From positions 37,911,669 through 37,975,668 of the forward strand of contig CM065695.1 of the NCBI GenBank assembly GCA_017654935.2: DNA of 64,000 nucleotides, read 5' to 3'. Below the pieces are notes generated by a model. That model was given only the letters and a program-made list of their open reading frames with translations. It was not told the origin of the DNA and did no database searches. The position numbers and the translations under genes are program-made. Positions 26,382 through 51,134 of the stretch are shown piece by piece (the first letter of the stretch is position 1; the number at the start of each line of letters is the position of its first letter). The stretch comes from Phymorhynchus buccinoides. Lineage: Eukaryota; Mollusca; Gastropoda; Neogastropoda; Raphitomidae.

Positions 26382-26625
26382 TTAACCGTTTTACCGCCAA
26401 CGTCGCATTTTAGCACCACAGTGATTTACACCTATGTCACTAAAATGCATCAAATTGGGGTCTACTATCCAAAGACCCTATTGTCTTAGTTTTGGGAAGT
26501 ATAGGATAGACCTTATTTTATATATGTCACACAAGAATCCCCAATACTGCAGACGGATTTTGTTCTCTACCCAGGTAAATTTAATAGCAAATTTTGGCTG
26601 AAGCATGGCTGGTGGTGAAAGGTCA
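26382..26625 (+). mobile_element. TTAA MITE family A, copy 2
   Basis: TTAA then ccgttttaccgccaacgtcg, with the same interior as the copy at 5783 and an end at ggctggtggtgaaaggt. The right TTAA is lost. Confidence 0.75.
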
Positions 26626-26636
26626 CCTCGGGTGTG

Positions 26637-27054
26637 CCTAATATACGAAAACGAGCGAAAACGGGCGAAAACAGAAGCGAAAGTGCTTTTTATTTATTTA
26701 TCGTAAACAAGAACAAAAAATGTCAAATTTGTCTAAACCCTACCAAATTTTGCATAGATTTGATCTTTAATCAACTGTTGATCCATATTTATATGTAATT
26801 TCCGATCTGCATTTTTTTTATAAACCAGCTTCCGCTAGCCATTACTTCCGCCGACTGAACTTTTTTCCACTTCTCACCATACTATTAAATCTTAATGAAA
26901 CTTGGCAGAAAGGTTCCTTAGATGCTGCCCATGGTGTTAAAATTGACGTAATGACCCAAGATCAGCGTAATCCCTTTAAATCAGATTCAGTCTCTTATGT
27001 TTTCGCCCGTTTTCGCTCGTTTTCGCCCGTTTTCGCTCGTTTTCGTATATTAGG
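26637..27054. mobile_element. TIR MITE with iterated CGAAAACGRG ends
   Basis: The left end (26637-26672) and the right end (27019-27054) share a 36-bp inverted repeat starting cctaatatacgaaaacgagc. Each terminus is built of tandem gcgaaaacgg/gcgaaaacga units, two to five per end. The interior is AT-rich without an ORF. Confidence 0.75.
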
Positions 27055-27059
27055 TAGAC

Positions 27060-28090
27060 CGAAAATGACATGTTGTTGAGCTCCCTCTTGAATGATGCCA
27101 AGGAGGGAGCCTCAGCTGCTGCAGCCGGGAGATAATTCCACACAGGAATGGTCCTATGGAAAAAAATGTACTTGAGTGTGTTAATTTGTCCTTGTTGATA
27201 TTTGTTGGAATTTAAGGGAGTGGTTTGATCTTGTGTGGGTGTTTCCTGGAAGGAGGTATTTCTCGGCCAGGGTATCAACAAGGGCGTTCACGATCTTATA
27301 CATCATGATGGTTTGATGTTTATTGGTACGCCTTGAGTATAGGGATTCCCACTGAAGGATGGTGATCATAGCTGTGACGCTGCTGGTGTAGCAAAATGTG
27401 AGGGATACAAGCCAATAGTTTTCTGCCAAGTGCTTGTCCCCCTTCTTGAAAACTGGGGCTACGTTGGCATTGATCCAGTCATTGGGCAGGGATCCAGTGT
27501 CGACTGGTCTTTGGAATATGCATGTCATCACTGAGTCCTTCTGCCAGTTGGCTGGAACATTCCTTCAGCACTTGGTTGGTTCCGATGCCATCTGGGCCTA
27601 CAGCTTTGTGTACACTGATGTTATTCAGGAGCTTTTCCACACCCTTGCTGCCAATCTTCAATTCACCAACAGAGGGGCATTAATTGGTTGATGTCATTTG
27701 TTTTTGGGGGAGGTGACGATGGTGGCTGAAAACTGACTGAAACTGGTTTATCAATATCTTGATCGATGTATTTCACTGGAAGAAGCCCAATTCAGGACAG
27801 ACATGAACACCAGTAAGATGTTAGCCTTTGTTCATGTATCACTGTGTAAGGTATACCACTCTGTTTCAACGGAACAACTCCGATATTATCTTGCCTCTTG
27901 TACTTGATGTATTTCCAGAATGGTTTTGAGTTGTTCTGGGTCATGATGGTGTTATTTAGGTGACTCTATTCAGCTTTCCGAAAGGCCCTCTTGCATTCTT
28001 TTTGAACGAAGTTTTATCCAGCTTCCAGTTCGCTGTGCCTGTTTGCTATGCCTTCTAAGCAGTCTTCTAAGCTTGTTGTTTAGCTATCAT
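27060..28090 (-). mobile_element. LINE reverse-transcriptase fragment
   Basis: On the minus strand recognisable non-LTR pieces occur in order. NNTIMTQNNSKPFWKYIKYK lies near 27890-27960 and VEKLLNNISVHKAVGPDGIG near 27570-27640. SLPNDWINANVAPVFKKGDK lies near 27420-27490, then the C-terminal MMYKIVNALVDTL and FFHRTIPVWNYLP (27300-27130). The catalytic palm between the fingers block and the thumb is deleted and frames are broken. The family resembles CR1/L2 or Jockey. It abuts the MITE ending at 27054. Confidence 0.75.
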
Positions 28091-28479
28091 GATGGGCAAG
28101 AGGTGTTTGCATCGACGCACAGATGAATTGTGGGAAGGGGGCGTTTTTGTTTGTTTGTTTTTTAGCGGAAAAAAGAGTGGTCAGGCTCTAGTCTGAGTAT
28201 GCCTGACTTGGATGCTACGCCCCTGAAATGTTCTGCCCAAATCCCTAACGCTACCCTACTACTAGGCCTAACGTTTATTTTTAGATTATGGATGACATTT
28301 TACCATCCAAAAATAATACGAGTAAATATAGTTATAAAAACAAAATCTAATAAAAAATACATCATTGTCGATATATTAAATATAAAGCACTGCAATAAAT
28401 TAATTACCGTGTCCTTTTTCAGTTTATTTGATATAAGAGCGTACGTAGCAAAGTTGTGAATTTATTCTAAACAGGCCTA

Positions 28480-28637
28480 CGTCCGTTTAACCATTACCAA
28501 TCAAAAACTATACTTATGTCATTCGTAACCAATGCGTATGAATTTACTAATTCGAAACTGACAGTTCACTGCTACGCGTGGGTCGCAACGAAGAACCACC
28601 AAACAAGACTTTACACACAGAAAAAAACAGAATCAAG
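28480..28637 (+). promoter_or_regulatory. Putative beta-tubulin promoter and 5' UTR
   Basis: Two CCAAT boxes (ACCAATC at 28496-28502, AACCAATG at 28527-28534) lie about 105-140 bp upstream of the ATG. No TATA box is evident. The ATG context is aatcaagATGc. The transcription start is not determinable from sequence alone. Confidence 0.4.
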
Positions 28638-42909
<14,272 letters not shown>

Positions 42910-43112
42910 ATATGCCTCGCCGCCTGTACAAAAAGTCCTCTAGTCATAGGGCCTGTGTCATATTATTAATAGAAATCCATTGGACATTCCATCAGCAAGT
43001 AGACCCACCATCAAGGCAGCAAAATAACTTTTAAAACATATCGTTATCAAAGTTTTTATGGTTTTTTTGTATTATAGCTATTGGCCAAGAGTTTGAATCA
43101 AACTTATTGTCA

Positions 43113-43440
43113 GACTAACGTAATTTATGGCCTATGAGGCGCAACTTTTTTTTTTCCACTGAACTTTGACCCCTGCGCCCTTTCTATGCTCTAAACAGAA
43201 AAAAAGTAAGGGGGTCGAGAGTTGAAATGAACAACTCACCATGCTCTGGTAGCTTCCACAACAAACCGACAACAGTTCACTCACATTGCATTAAAATATA
43301 GTTAGGCTTCCACTTCCGTCACTGGCCCTGTAATGATGTTACTTTCGCTGATCGTTTCGTTCTTCCTTTTTTAAAATTTCTTTGCGCCTTATGCGCCGTG
43401 TCGCCTTATGGGCCGTAAATTACGGTAGTCTCAAGTATTG
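43113..43440. mobile_element. TIR MITE downstream of beta-tubulin
   Basis: Ends gactaacgtaatttatggcc / gggccgtaaattacggtagt are inverted repeats of about 28 bp with a few mismatches. The interior contains a second gcgccttatgcgcc motif. Confidence 0.7.
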
Positions 43441-43669
43441 GCCTACGAATCTTAAAAGCCTGTTTTGGTTGTGAATCAATCTATTAAATTATTGACTTTC
43501 AAAGCCCGTTTTGGTTTCCGTTGTATGGAGTGAGAAGGTGTGTGGATGTAGGTAGTGAAACTGAAAGCAGTACCTACATAACATAATCATCAATGGGTTT
43601 TTTGTTTTAGACTTTGCAATACAAAAAGTTGATATAAAATACTGGAAGTTTTATTTTACAATCAACCAG

Positions 43670-43939
43670 CAGGGCTCCCAATCACCCCACAAAACAAGGG
43701 GTCCCAGGGACTTCCTTCCAGTAAGTGACCACAGTCAAACTCGACTATTCTGTCACTGTAGAAATTGGGGACTCCTTCACTTACAGTATAGAGGCAGGAT
43801 AGAGGGTCCCAGTGGCATTGTGAATGCTAAAAAGAATTTTTCTAGTGCATCCCTGGGACCCCCTGCACATTCTTTTAGAGGGTCCTTTTAGAATTTTAAT
43901 ACTTCATAGACCCCCAAATGCGGGTCCCTGGGAGCCCTG
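43670..43939. mobile_element. hAT-like MITE, 270 bp
   Basis: Ends cagggctccca / tgggagccctg, flanked by ACCAG on both sides. The subterminal region is rich in gggtccctggg-type motifs. Confidence 0.65.
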
Positions 43940-44525
43940 ACCAGCAAACGTTTTCATGTCAAGTGAAATTCTAATGCTAATCATTGTTGTCTTTCATCGA
44001 GCTGACTACAATTTGTAGGATAAATGTAAAAGCCAACAATATAAAGTCAAACAGCTATTTCCACAAACTTGTGGCTTGGATTGTGACAGGCTGCAAAGAA
44101 ACCTAAAGATGAATTCAAAGAACACTGAAAATCTTTTCTTTTTCTCCAACAGGGGCGTCATCATTAGAATTTTTAGTGATAGTTTGGCACATTTTCTTAA
44201 AGTCAGGTTCAGTAGTTCAAGCTGTAAAGTCCACAAACAGGGATGCTTCCTCCGAAGTCGGAGTGTGGCTGCCCACGTAGCGGGGTAACCAAAATCGGTC
44301 ACACACAATGTTCTCATCCCTAGCTGGTGCATTTTATAGTCAACGAATATAAACACTTTAAGAAAGAAACATGAAACAGAACTTTATATTATTAAATCTA
44401 CAAACTGATAACTGAGCAATTAAACACCCCTCTATTTCAATTACGGAGCAGCCATGCCGTGTTTACAGCATTTCCTAACCGGAACTAAGTGTCCTAATGG
44501 TCTGTTACTTCCGTTTTCATTTCGA

Positions 44526-44916
44526 AACAGTGCTATAAGCCGCTACTTTTTTCCTCAACTTTGGCCCATGCGGCTTACAGACTGATGCGGATTATCTGTG
44601 GATTTTTTCCATTCTACATTTATCAGTATGATTATCTAACTTTCTGGCCACATTCTTAAGCCTATTTTGAGCTTTAGACTCGAAACTGATTTTGGTAATC
44701 AATAGATTCAAATCTTATGTTTAAAGTCTGAGAGCATTAAATACTCATTTTCTGATAGGAGAATTTACATATTTGTGTTGCTTTGTGCACATACAATTTT
44801 TTTTCTGCGGCTTATAAACTGGTGCGGCTTAAATGTGATTAAATAAATAGTATTTTCTCAATTTAAGGGGTGCGGCTTATATATAGGTGCGGCTTATAGT
44901 CCAGTTTTTACGGTAG
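44526..44916. mobile_element. TIR MITE with repeated gcggcttata motif
   Basis: The left end gtgctataagccgctac and the right end gcggcttatagtccag are inverted. The motif tgcggctta recurs at least four times inside. Confidence 0.6.
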
Positions 44917-44919
44917 TAA

Positions 44920-46935
44920 TCTATTGAAGCTTACAGCACCAATGTTAGAACTTTTGACAATCCTGCTTTACACCCTTAATGGAAATGAAAGGGGGAAAAT
45001 GGCAAATTACAAAACAATTACTCCAAGAACCAATGCAAATTGTGGGACTACATTTATATGGCTAGGCTAGCTTGACTGATTGCACAAACTAAGAGCACCC
45101 ATCAAATGTTTGGCTAATTTTCACCATAATCGGCCCCAGTGCTTTAGAAATGCTGTTACTTGAACATGTTACATTATACAATTATACACGGGTCACCATT
45201 TTGATTTGGTTAAACCCATAATGGGCATCATTGTCAGGATAACGAGCTGGATTCTGCCAAGTTTAATTTTGAGTAGTTCTGCCTCCGGAGCAGAATACAT
45301 TTCTTGTTCACAAACAACTCATGAGAGAATTTACGTATATAGATAAAAATGCAACACCTGTATGTAGGGTGCACAGTGACCCATACCGGTACGCAATGAC
45401 CAATCTATCACTGTCAGAAATCCATTTGCTTCTAGAAAACGGTTTCAGTTATAAAGCAGAGTGTTGATACAGTAGAAGCAGAAACATTTTAACAGACGGT
45501 GATCTAAATCTTTTCCAATATTGAACTGGAGATCCACAAATTGACGTCATATTACGATAATGCCTTAAGGGGTACGCAACCCCCCTAAGTACTCTACCCT
45601 TTCTCTTTTTATTGGTTACTGAAATGAAAAACATAACAGTACTTGGGAACAAAATACAACTGGAGCAGAAAAGTAAGACAGGGTGGTCATACAATACATT
45701 TCTCACAAAAATGTTCCTCATTCACAATGCAGCCTCTTTTTTCTGAAAACCACAAACCTTGCAACACTTGATATCAAAATACAAAATAAAATGACTTCAT
45801 AACACTTGAAAGTGATGAGCTAGCTTTAATTTCAAAGTGTAAAATAATACAATGGAAGATGCAATATCCTATCTTCGAACAATCAAGAAAATCATGGATG
45901 TCATTCCCTGTCTGGGACTTTGTCATCAAATTTAATTAAAAAAAAGATTTTTTAAACAATATCAAAATTTGGTGAAGGGATGCATTACTAAAAAAAAGAC
46001 TACAATTAAGAGATTTGGATAGTCCTTCAAATGCAGGAAACTTATGATTAATCACTTTTTGCAAGTAAGCAGAATTGATGTTGAAGGTAACAATCGATGG
46101 AGTTTTGTAAACAAAAAATTGTATTACATTAAAATTGTAGTAACCAAGACTAGTCTCTGAAATTTGAACTGCTCCCACTTGGAGAGTGAGTTGCAACTAA
46201 CACAGCACCAAGGTTTTTTTGCTGCTTTCTTTTTCATGCAGGTTTTATTTGCCAGGAAGAGGTGAATGGTATAGGGGTTCTGACCAGTTGACAACTTCTT
46301 TGTTGCCTCTACGTTCTTCAACATCATGAAGTACATGAGCACAAGGGACCTCAGTTGGGTTTTTTTTCATCTCGTCCAAAAGACTTGGCGTTGAGATCAT
46401 AAGGTCTACTGGGGAGTGAGCAGAAAAACTGCTGCGGTCAGGAAATGAACCTGAGTTTGCTGCTTACACATTCCCTCAGTAGCCAGTGACTACAAATAAT
46501 CTAAGGTTTTGACCTGATCAAGCTTGTCATTAGTAGTGTTTTTTTGTTTTTCTTTCTTTTTCTTTTTTTCAAAACTTTTTGTAATCCCTTCTCTTTCAAG
46601 AACACAAAATGTGCCTTCAATCAAAACTAGCAAATCTTGCACAACTAATCTGTATGTATCTTGACAGACACCACACCTAGTTGAGTTGTTTCCTTTTTTT
46701 CTATTTTTTTTCTCTTCTGCTTGTTGGTATGACAGCACTGTATGCATCAGCCGGGCTCTACACAATATGACTTGTCCCTTTAGGTGATGACTGATTAAAT
46801 TGCACAGTGTCAATGCTTTCAACAGACCCGTTTACCCCCTACAGAAGTCTTGAGTAGTCTGGAAATCTGAAATGAGTAGTTTTGGTGTGACACGAGTAGT
46901 CCTCTTCATTTAACCATCAAGTAATGATCACTGAA
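44920..46935. other. Interval without recognised gene
   Basis: No exon is supported on either strand. Near 45535-45606 is an inverted relative of the intron-2 repeat (aaggggtacgcaacccccct). Confidence 0.3.
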
Positions 46936-46938
46936 AAT

Positions 46939-47147
46939 GGTAGATTTTTATCAATCTTACTATCTACTTTAACTAAATACTTACCAACACTTAAAACATG
47001 TGCATTGACTCATAATGACCTGGAACTATACCAAAGAATATAGTAAAGCGAAAGTAGGGCGTGACGTCACCCCATGCGCCGGATATGGGGTGCGAGTTAT
47101 CCCCCTTACATCCGGGCAGGCGAGGTGCGCGCGCGCACTACAAACAT
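46939..47147 (-). repeat. DIRS-like element, left inverted terminal repeat
   Basis: Its inner 160 bp, from ttaccaacacttaaaacatg to gcgcgcgcactacaaacat, is the near-exact reverse complement of the right terminal repeat. The outermost 40 bp differ in sequence and length from the right end, as is usual for unequal DIRS termini. Confidence 0.9.
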
Positions 47148-47207
47148 CATTCGAAAACCCTTTTCCCTCAAATAGCATCAGGAGGGTAGGTAGGGAGGGA
47201 ACATATT

Positions 47208-47310
47208 TGTTTTAAGTGTTGGTAAGTATTTAGTTAAAGTAGATAGTAAGATTGATAAAAATCTACCAATCTATTTTAACCATACATTACCAACACTTAA
47301 AACATGTGCA
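47208..47310 (-). repeat. DIRS-like internal complementary region (ICR)
   Basis: 47208-47267 is the exact reverse complement of the outer left terminus 46939-46998 (60 bp). It is joined without a gap to 47268-47310, the exact reverse complement of the outer right terminus 53018-53060 (43 bp). This is the circle-junction template expected of DIRS elements. Confidence 0.92.
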
Positions 47311-47499
47311 GATTACCAGAGAGGAGGAGGGTGATGCTCCCATTTGAGAAGCTAAGCACCCTTGACCTGATAACAAAGGCTTAAGCCTAGAACAACACGC
47401 ATTCTAAAGACTTAAAAAACCCTAGTCTAAAAAAGACATTCCCCCCAAAGAATCATACCCATGATATACCACCTGAAAAAAGGCATTGCGACACGTACA

Positions 47500-47906
47500 T
47501 CACAGGGAGACGGGGAGTTGGGCGACCACAACCTTCTTGATGGCGTAGTGGTTGTCATCTCCTTTGATGGAGATGTCCCTGAGATAGTGCTGGATGAACG
47601 CGTTTTGCGACTTCCAATAAGCCGCAGCCATGACCCTGACCAAAGGTATTCCCCTAAGTAGGGCCAAAGAGGTGCTAATTGCTCTTAACTCATGGGCCCT
47701 AACTGGGTTCTGAGGGAGTCTAACAAGGGAGGAAGCGTAGGCGAGCTTAAAGCAGTCCAGCAACCAACGAGAGACTGTACCCTTAGCGACATCCTTGCAA
47801 CACTTAACGTTAACGGAAAGGAAGAGACGACGCCTAGCACCAGGGAAGGGTTTAGTCCGAGCAAGGTAGAACCTAAGCGACCTGACAGAAAAGTCCAGGA
47901 AGGAAT
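47500..47906 (-). CDS. Tyrosine recombinase C-terminal half (DIRS-type), partial
   Basis: Tyrosine recombinases integrate DIRS retrotransposons by strand exchange. The frame opens after a TGA at about 47907 and reads SVRSLRFYLARTKPF, then LFLSVN, then KDVAKGTVSRWLLDCFKLAY. The catalytic core follows: AHELRAISTSLALLRG (the His-x-x-Arg pair) and WKSQNAFIQHYLRDIS, where Tyr of HYLRD is the expected nucleophile. It ends about 24 residues later at a stop. The N-terminal half with the first catalytic Arg is missing. The segment lies directly next to the ICR and terminal repeat, the normal position in DIRS elements. Confidence 0.8.
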
Positions 47907-48004
47907 CTCAGGAAAGAACATGGCTGACTAAAAAAGCAGCCAGGAGATGACAAACCCCGCATGGAGTCACCTAAAGCAGCCAAGGCCGATACAAAACGGA
48001 CTAT

Positions 48005-50200
48005 GAGTGGCCGGACCGGGCCACCACACGCTGCTACGCCCTTTCGAACCGGAAAAAACATCGATCGAAGAGGCGAGACTGAGACAAAAACAAAATAGCC
48101 CACATCTGGACAAAGGACCGATGACGGGATAGAGACAGCTAGTACTAAATGATTAAGATGAGAATCCGCAAAACAGCAGATTCAACCTCTAAACTAGCAA
48201 ACAGAGGAGCCACGGTACGAATGTGCAACTGCACTTCGCAACCAACTCTACATGCCAAGACCGTAAGAAGACAAAAAATAAAAACTGCCTCCGACGTAGG
48301 GACAGACCGAAACAGCAACATAGTTGCCATCGCATGACGCCAAATCAAACCAGATGACGCGGAAATGTTCCCACCGAAACGGAAACATGAAGACAAAAGC
48401 GGAACAGTGTGTAAACGTGACGTAAACACACCTCGACTTTACCCATTTCAAGGAACTGACTCAAAATGGGGGGGGGGGGGGGGCTGAAGGAAGGCCCAAA
48501 AACACCCAGTCGAACAACTTAAGTTGAAAACTGACGTTTAGTGATCTGACAGCTGGGCATGGAAGATCAAGATAGCCGGACAGATGGGTCCGACCGGGAC
48601 GGAACCAGACCGAAAAGGATGGCTGGAACGAGTGAACGAGTCCACTGAATGAACAACTCATGGTTGAAAACAGAGGAAACGATGGTCTGAAACAGAGCAA
48701 GTAAAAACCATGCCCGCCAGAACAGACATCATTCGAAAGAACGGCGAAGCCGGGGCCGTTCAGAAGGAAGGCAACGAGGGTACGGTTGAACAACTGTTGG
48801 TTGCAACCGTGAAAGAAGGAGCGCACGCTCCGACTTCTCTCTGCAAGGGCCTTAGTATACCTTGGCAGGAGGAAGGAGCTCCGAAACTGACTCCGTCAGA
48901 CTAAGAAGTCTGAGGAGACGGAAAAGTGTGACCGACTTCGTACCGAGAGGACGGACACCAACAGAGAAAACGAGGACAGTGTCCTCCGAGGCTGAGACTG
49001 TGAATCCGACCGTGTCGAACCCCATCTCCAGACAGAGTCTTTAAAGTGCCCCCAAAAGAGTCTCTGGCCAGAAGGATCACCAAGAGAAGCTAGAGCCACT
49101 CCAATGGTTGGTTCAATCACGGAATCAAAGAGCCTGAAAACCGCAAGAGAGTTCGTTGGAGAGGTTTTGCTCAAAGTACAGCAATGAACCGAATCAACAA
49201 CGTCACAAAAGCACAGCCCTTGAGGGCTTTGGACAAAGATGCTTCCAACTCTTGTCATAATGGAGTTTCTCCGCTACAGCCTTAGAAGGCTTGGAGAAAG
49301 AGGGAAATGGGAGGTAGTCCCATGGACACCTAGCACCGACTTGAACGGATGAACAACAAAAAAGCCCACGGGAACTGAATCTTCGTCGGGCCAGGTAGAC
49401 CTGCCCAAAGAGAAACGGTTAGTTACTGCGAGAAGCGTAACAGAGTATCCAAGTGACGTCAGGATAACCGTGGAAAAATCCCAGAGAACGGTACTGACTT
49501 AGAAAGAAATGGTAGAGGATTGACGAACAAAAAATAACCATTTCAACGGCCATGACTTGTAAAGGGTAACCCAAGACAGAAAAAACAAGGCCTGACAGGA
49601 TGGGCCGAAAAGGGGGACCGGTTGAATGAGTAATCAGGTTGAGCAACTCTTGTTGTAACCAGAAAAGCATGAAACTGAAGAGAGCAAGAAAATCCATGCT
49701 CGTCAGAATCGAAGAAACGGACCATCAGGAGCCGTTGCAATAGCCATGAATGAAACAAAGAAAAAACAATGGATCATTCCCAAAAGCCACCGTGCCAAAC
49801 GGAAGGACAGAATCACCATGAGGTTCTTGAAGAACCGGAACGGAACCCGACGGTCCGTTGCCCAACCCGGTAAAATGGATCGGTGAAAAAGGGATCGACC
49901 AGAAGCACAAGAGCTAGAGATCAGCAGATCGAAGTAGATCTAACCAGATGATTAGAGGGTACAAGAGAACTCTTCTTGTGAGAAAACTCTTGAGGAGCCC
50001 GACAATGAACCGAAAGAAAACGGTTGGTTCATTCACGGACTCAAAGAGCCTGAGAACCACAGGAGAATTCGTAGGAGAAAAATCTGCTTTCCGATTGGAG
50101 TGGTCCAGAAGCTTAGGAGCTTGCAAGAACCAAAACTCCTTTCCCTGGTGAGTGGCCGGACCGGGCCAGAACACGCTGCTACGCCCTTGCCTGGATGGAG
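48005..50200 (-). repeat. Degenerate gag-derived repeats inside the DIRS-like element
   Basis: Three diverged versions of one block can be recognised on the minus strand. QGKSRLFLQAPTLLLDAIRK is in the gag ORF (50860-50790). QGKEFWFLQAPKLLDHSNRK with SPVVLRLFESVNEPT lies at 50150-50020. A weaker SPTNSLAVFRLFDSVIEPT lies at 49170-49100. The phrase gtggccggaccgggcca ... cacgctgctacgccct occurs at both 48010 and 50153. A poly-G run lies at 48468-48483. No long ORF and no RT motif are present. Confidence 0.6.
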
Positions 50201-50247
50201 ACTGACTTAGCTAAGTCCACGTCCGAATCCACTGGAGAGCGCTGACG

Positions 50248-50937
50248 TTACGAGCCTCTGGGGTGGACTGACTGGTCCAAACCAGGAGAAGCCACCCGAC
50301 CTTTTAGAGGACGAGTACCCTGAAGCAGACCCCGGTGAGGGACCACAGGGGGACGATGAACGCCCAAGCCGGACCGTGCGGAAGGACGGACGGACGGTGC
50401 ACCGGTACCACCGGTGACCGTCGGGGAACCGTGCGGTGAGTCACCATGCCGCCGGCCGGACGGGAGACCGCTGCGTCTCGGAGAGACGGAGGAGGACATC
50501 CCCAGAGACTCAGCCACCACTCGAATGAGGGAAGTGGCCACGCCACATCCCTTGAGCGAGTCCGAAAGCCCGACTTCAAGTTGCTTGAAAACAGCTTGCT
50601 TGAAGACAACCGGAACAGAGGAGCCTGACTCCAACTTCAACTTCTCTAATTCCGCTTTAGACGGCTTAGAGACGGGAGGAAACGGAAGGAAATCATCCAT
50701 GAGAGGGAGGACCGACCTGAACAGAGGGACCGAAAAAGAACCCACTGCTGTGGTGTCCTCTCTCTGACGCAAGAAGACTTCTGCCTTCCGAATGGCGTCC
50801 AAAAGAAGAGTAGGGGCCTGGAGGAAGAGACGGCTCTTACCCTGCTGGAAAGAGCCGACAGACTCTCCGATAGCCGACTGTGACGCAGGCCGGCTTATCT
50901 CAACAACATTCGGACCAGAGTCCTTCAAAAAACACCA
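50248..50937 (-). CDS. DIRS-like element, gag-like ORF, C-terminal part
   Basis: This 226-codon frame begins at about 50928 and continues the gag-like reading after a frameshift at an A6 homopolymer (50937-50942). It shows FLQAPTLLLDAIRKAEVFLR, SKPSKAELEKLKLESGSSVP and VFKQLEVGLSDSLKGCGVAT, then an Arg/Ser/Gly-rich tail. It has no enzyme motif. Assignment to gag rests on its position upstream of the recombinase and on composition. Confidence 0.5.
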   Translation of the reverse strand, partial: WCFLKDSGPNVVEISRPASQSAIGESVGSFQQGKSRLFLQAPTLLLDAIRKAEVFLRQREDTTAVGSFSVPLFRSVLPLMDDFLPFPPVSKPSKAELEKLKLESGSSVPVVFKQAVFKQLEVGLSDSLKGCGVATSLIRVVAESLGMSSSVSPRRSGLPSGRRHGDSPHGSPTVTGGTGAPSVRPSARSGLGVHRPPVVPHRGLLQGTRPLKGRVASPGLDQSVHPRGS

Positions 50938-51134
50938 TCAAGCCTTGTTGGGGAACGTCCACGCCGTGGAACTGAACACTAGCAACAGAGGGCGCGTCCT
51001 GGGGAGACCCGTCCTCTTGGGGAACAAGGCCCGTCATCACTGACCGTAGGAGGCGTTGCACTTCGTGCTCAATCAACGCATCCAAGTCAGAACCGGTTTC
51101 GCCGTCTGAAAGATCGGACTCCACCGGCGAGGCC

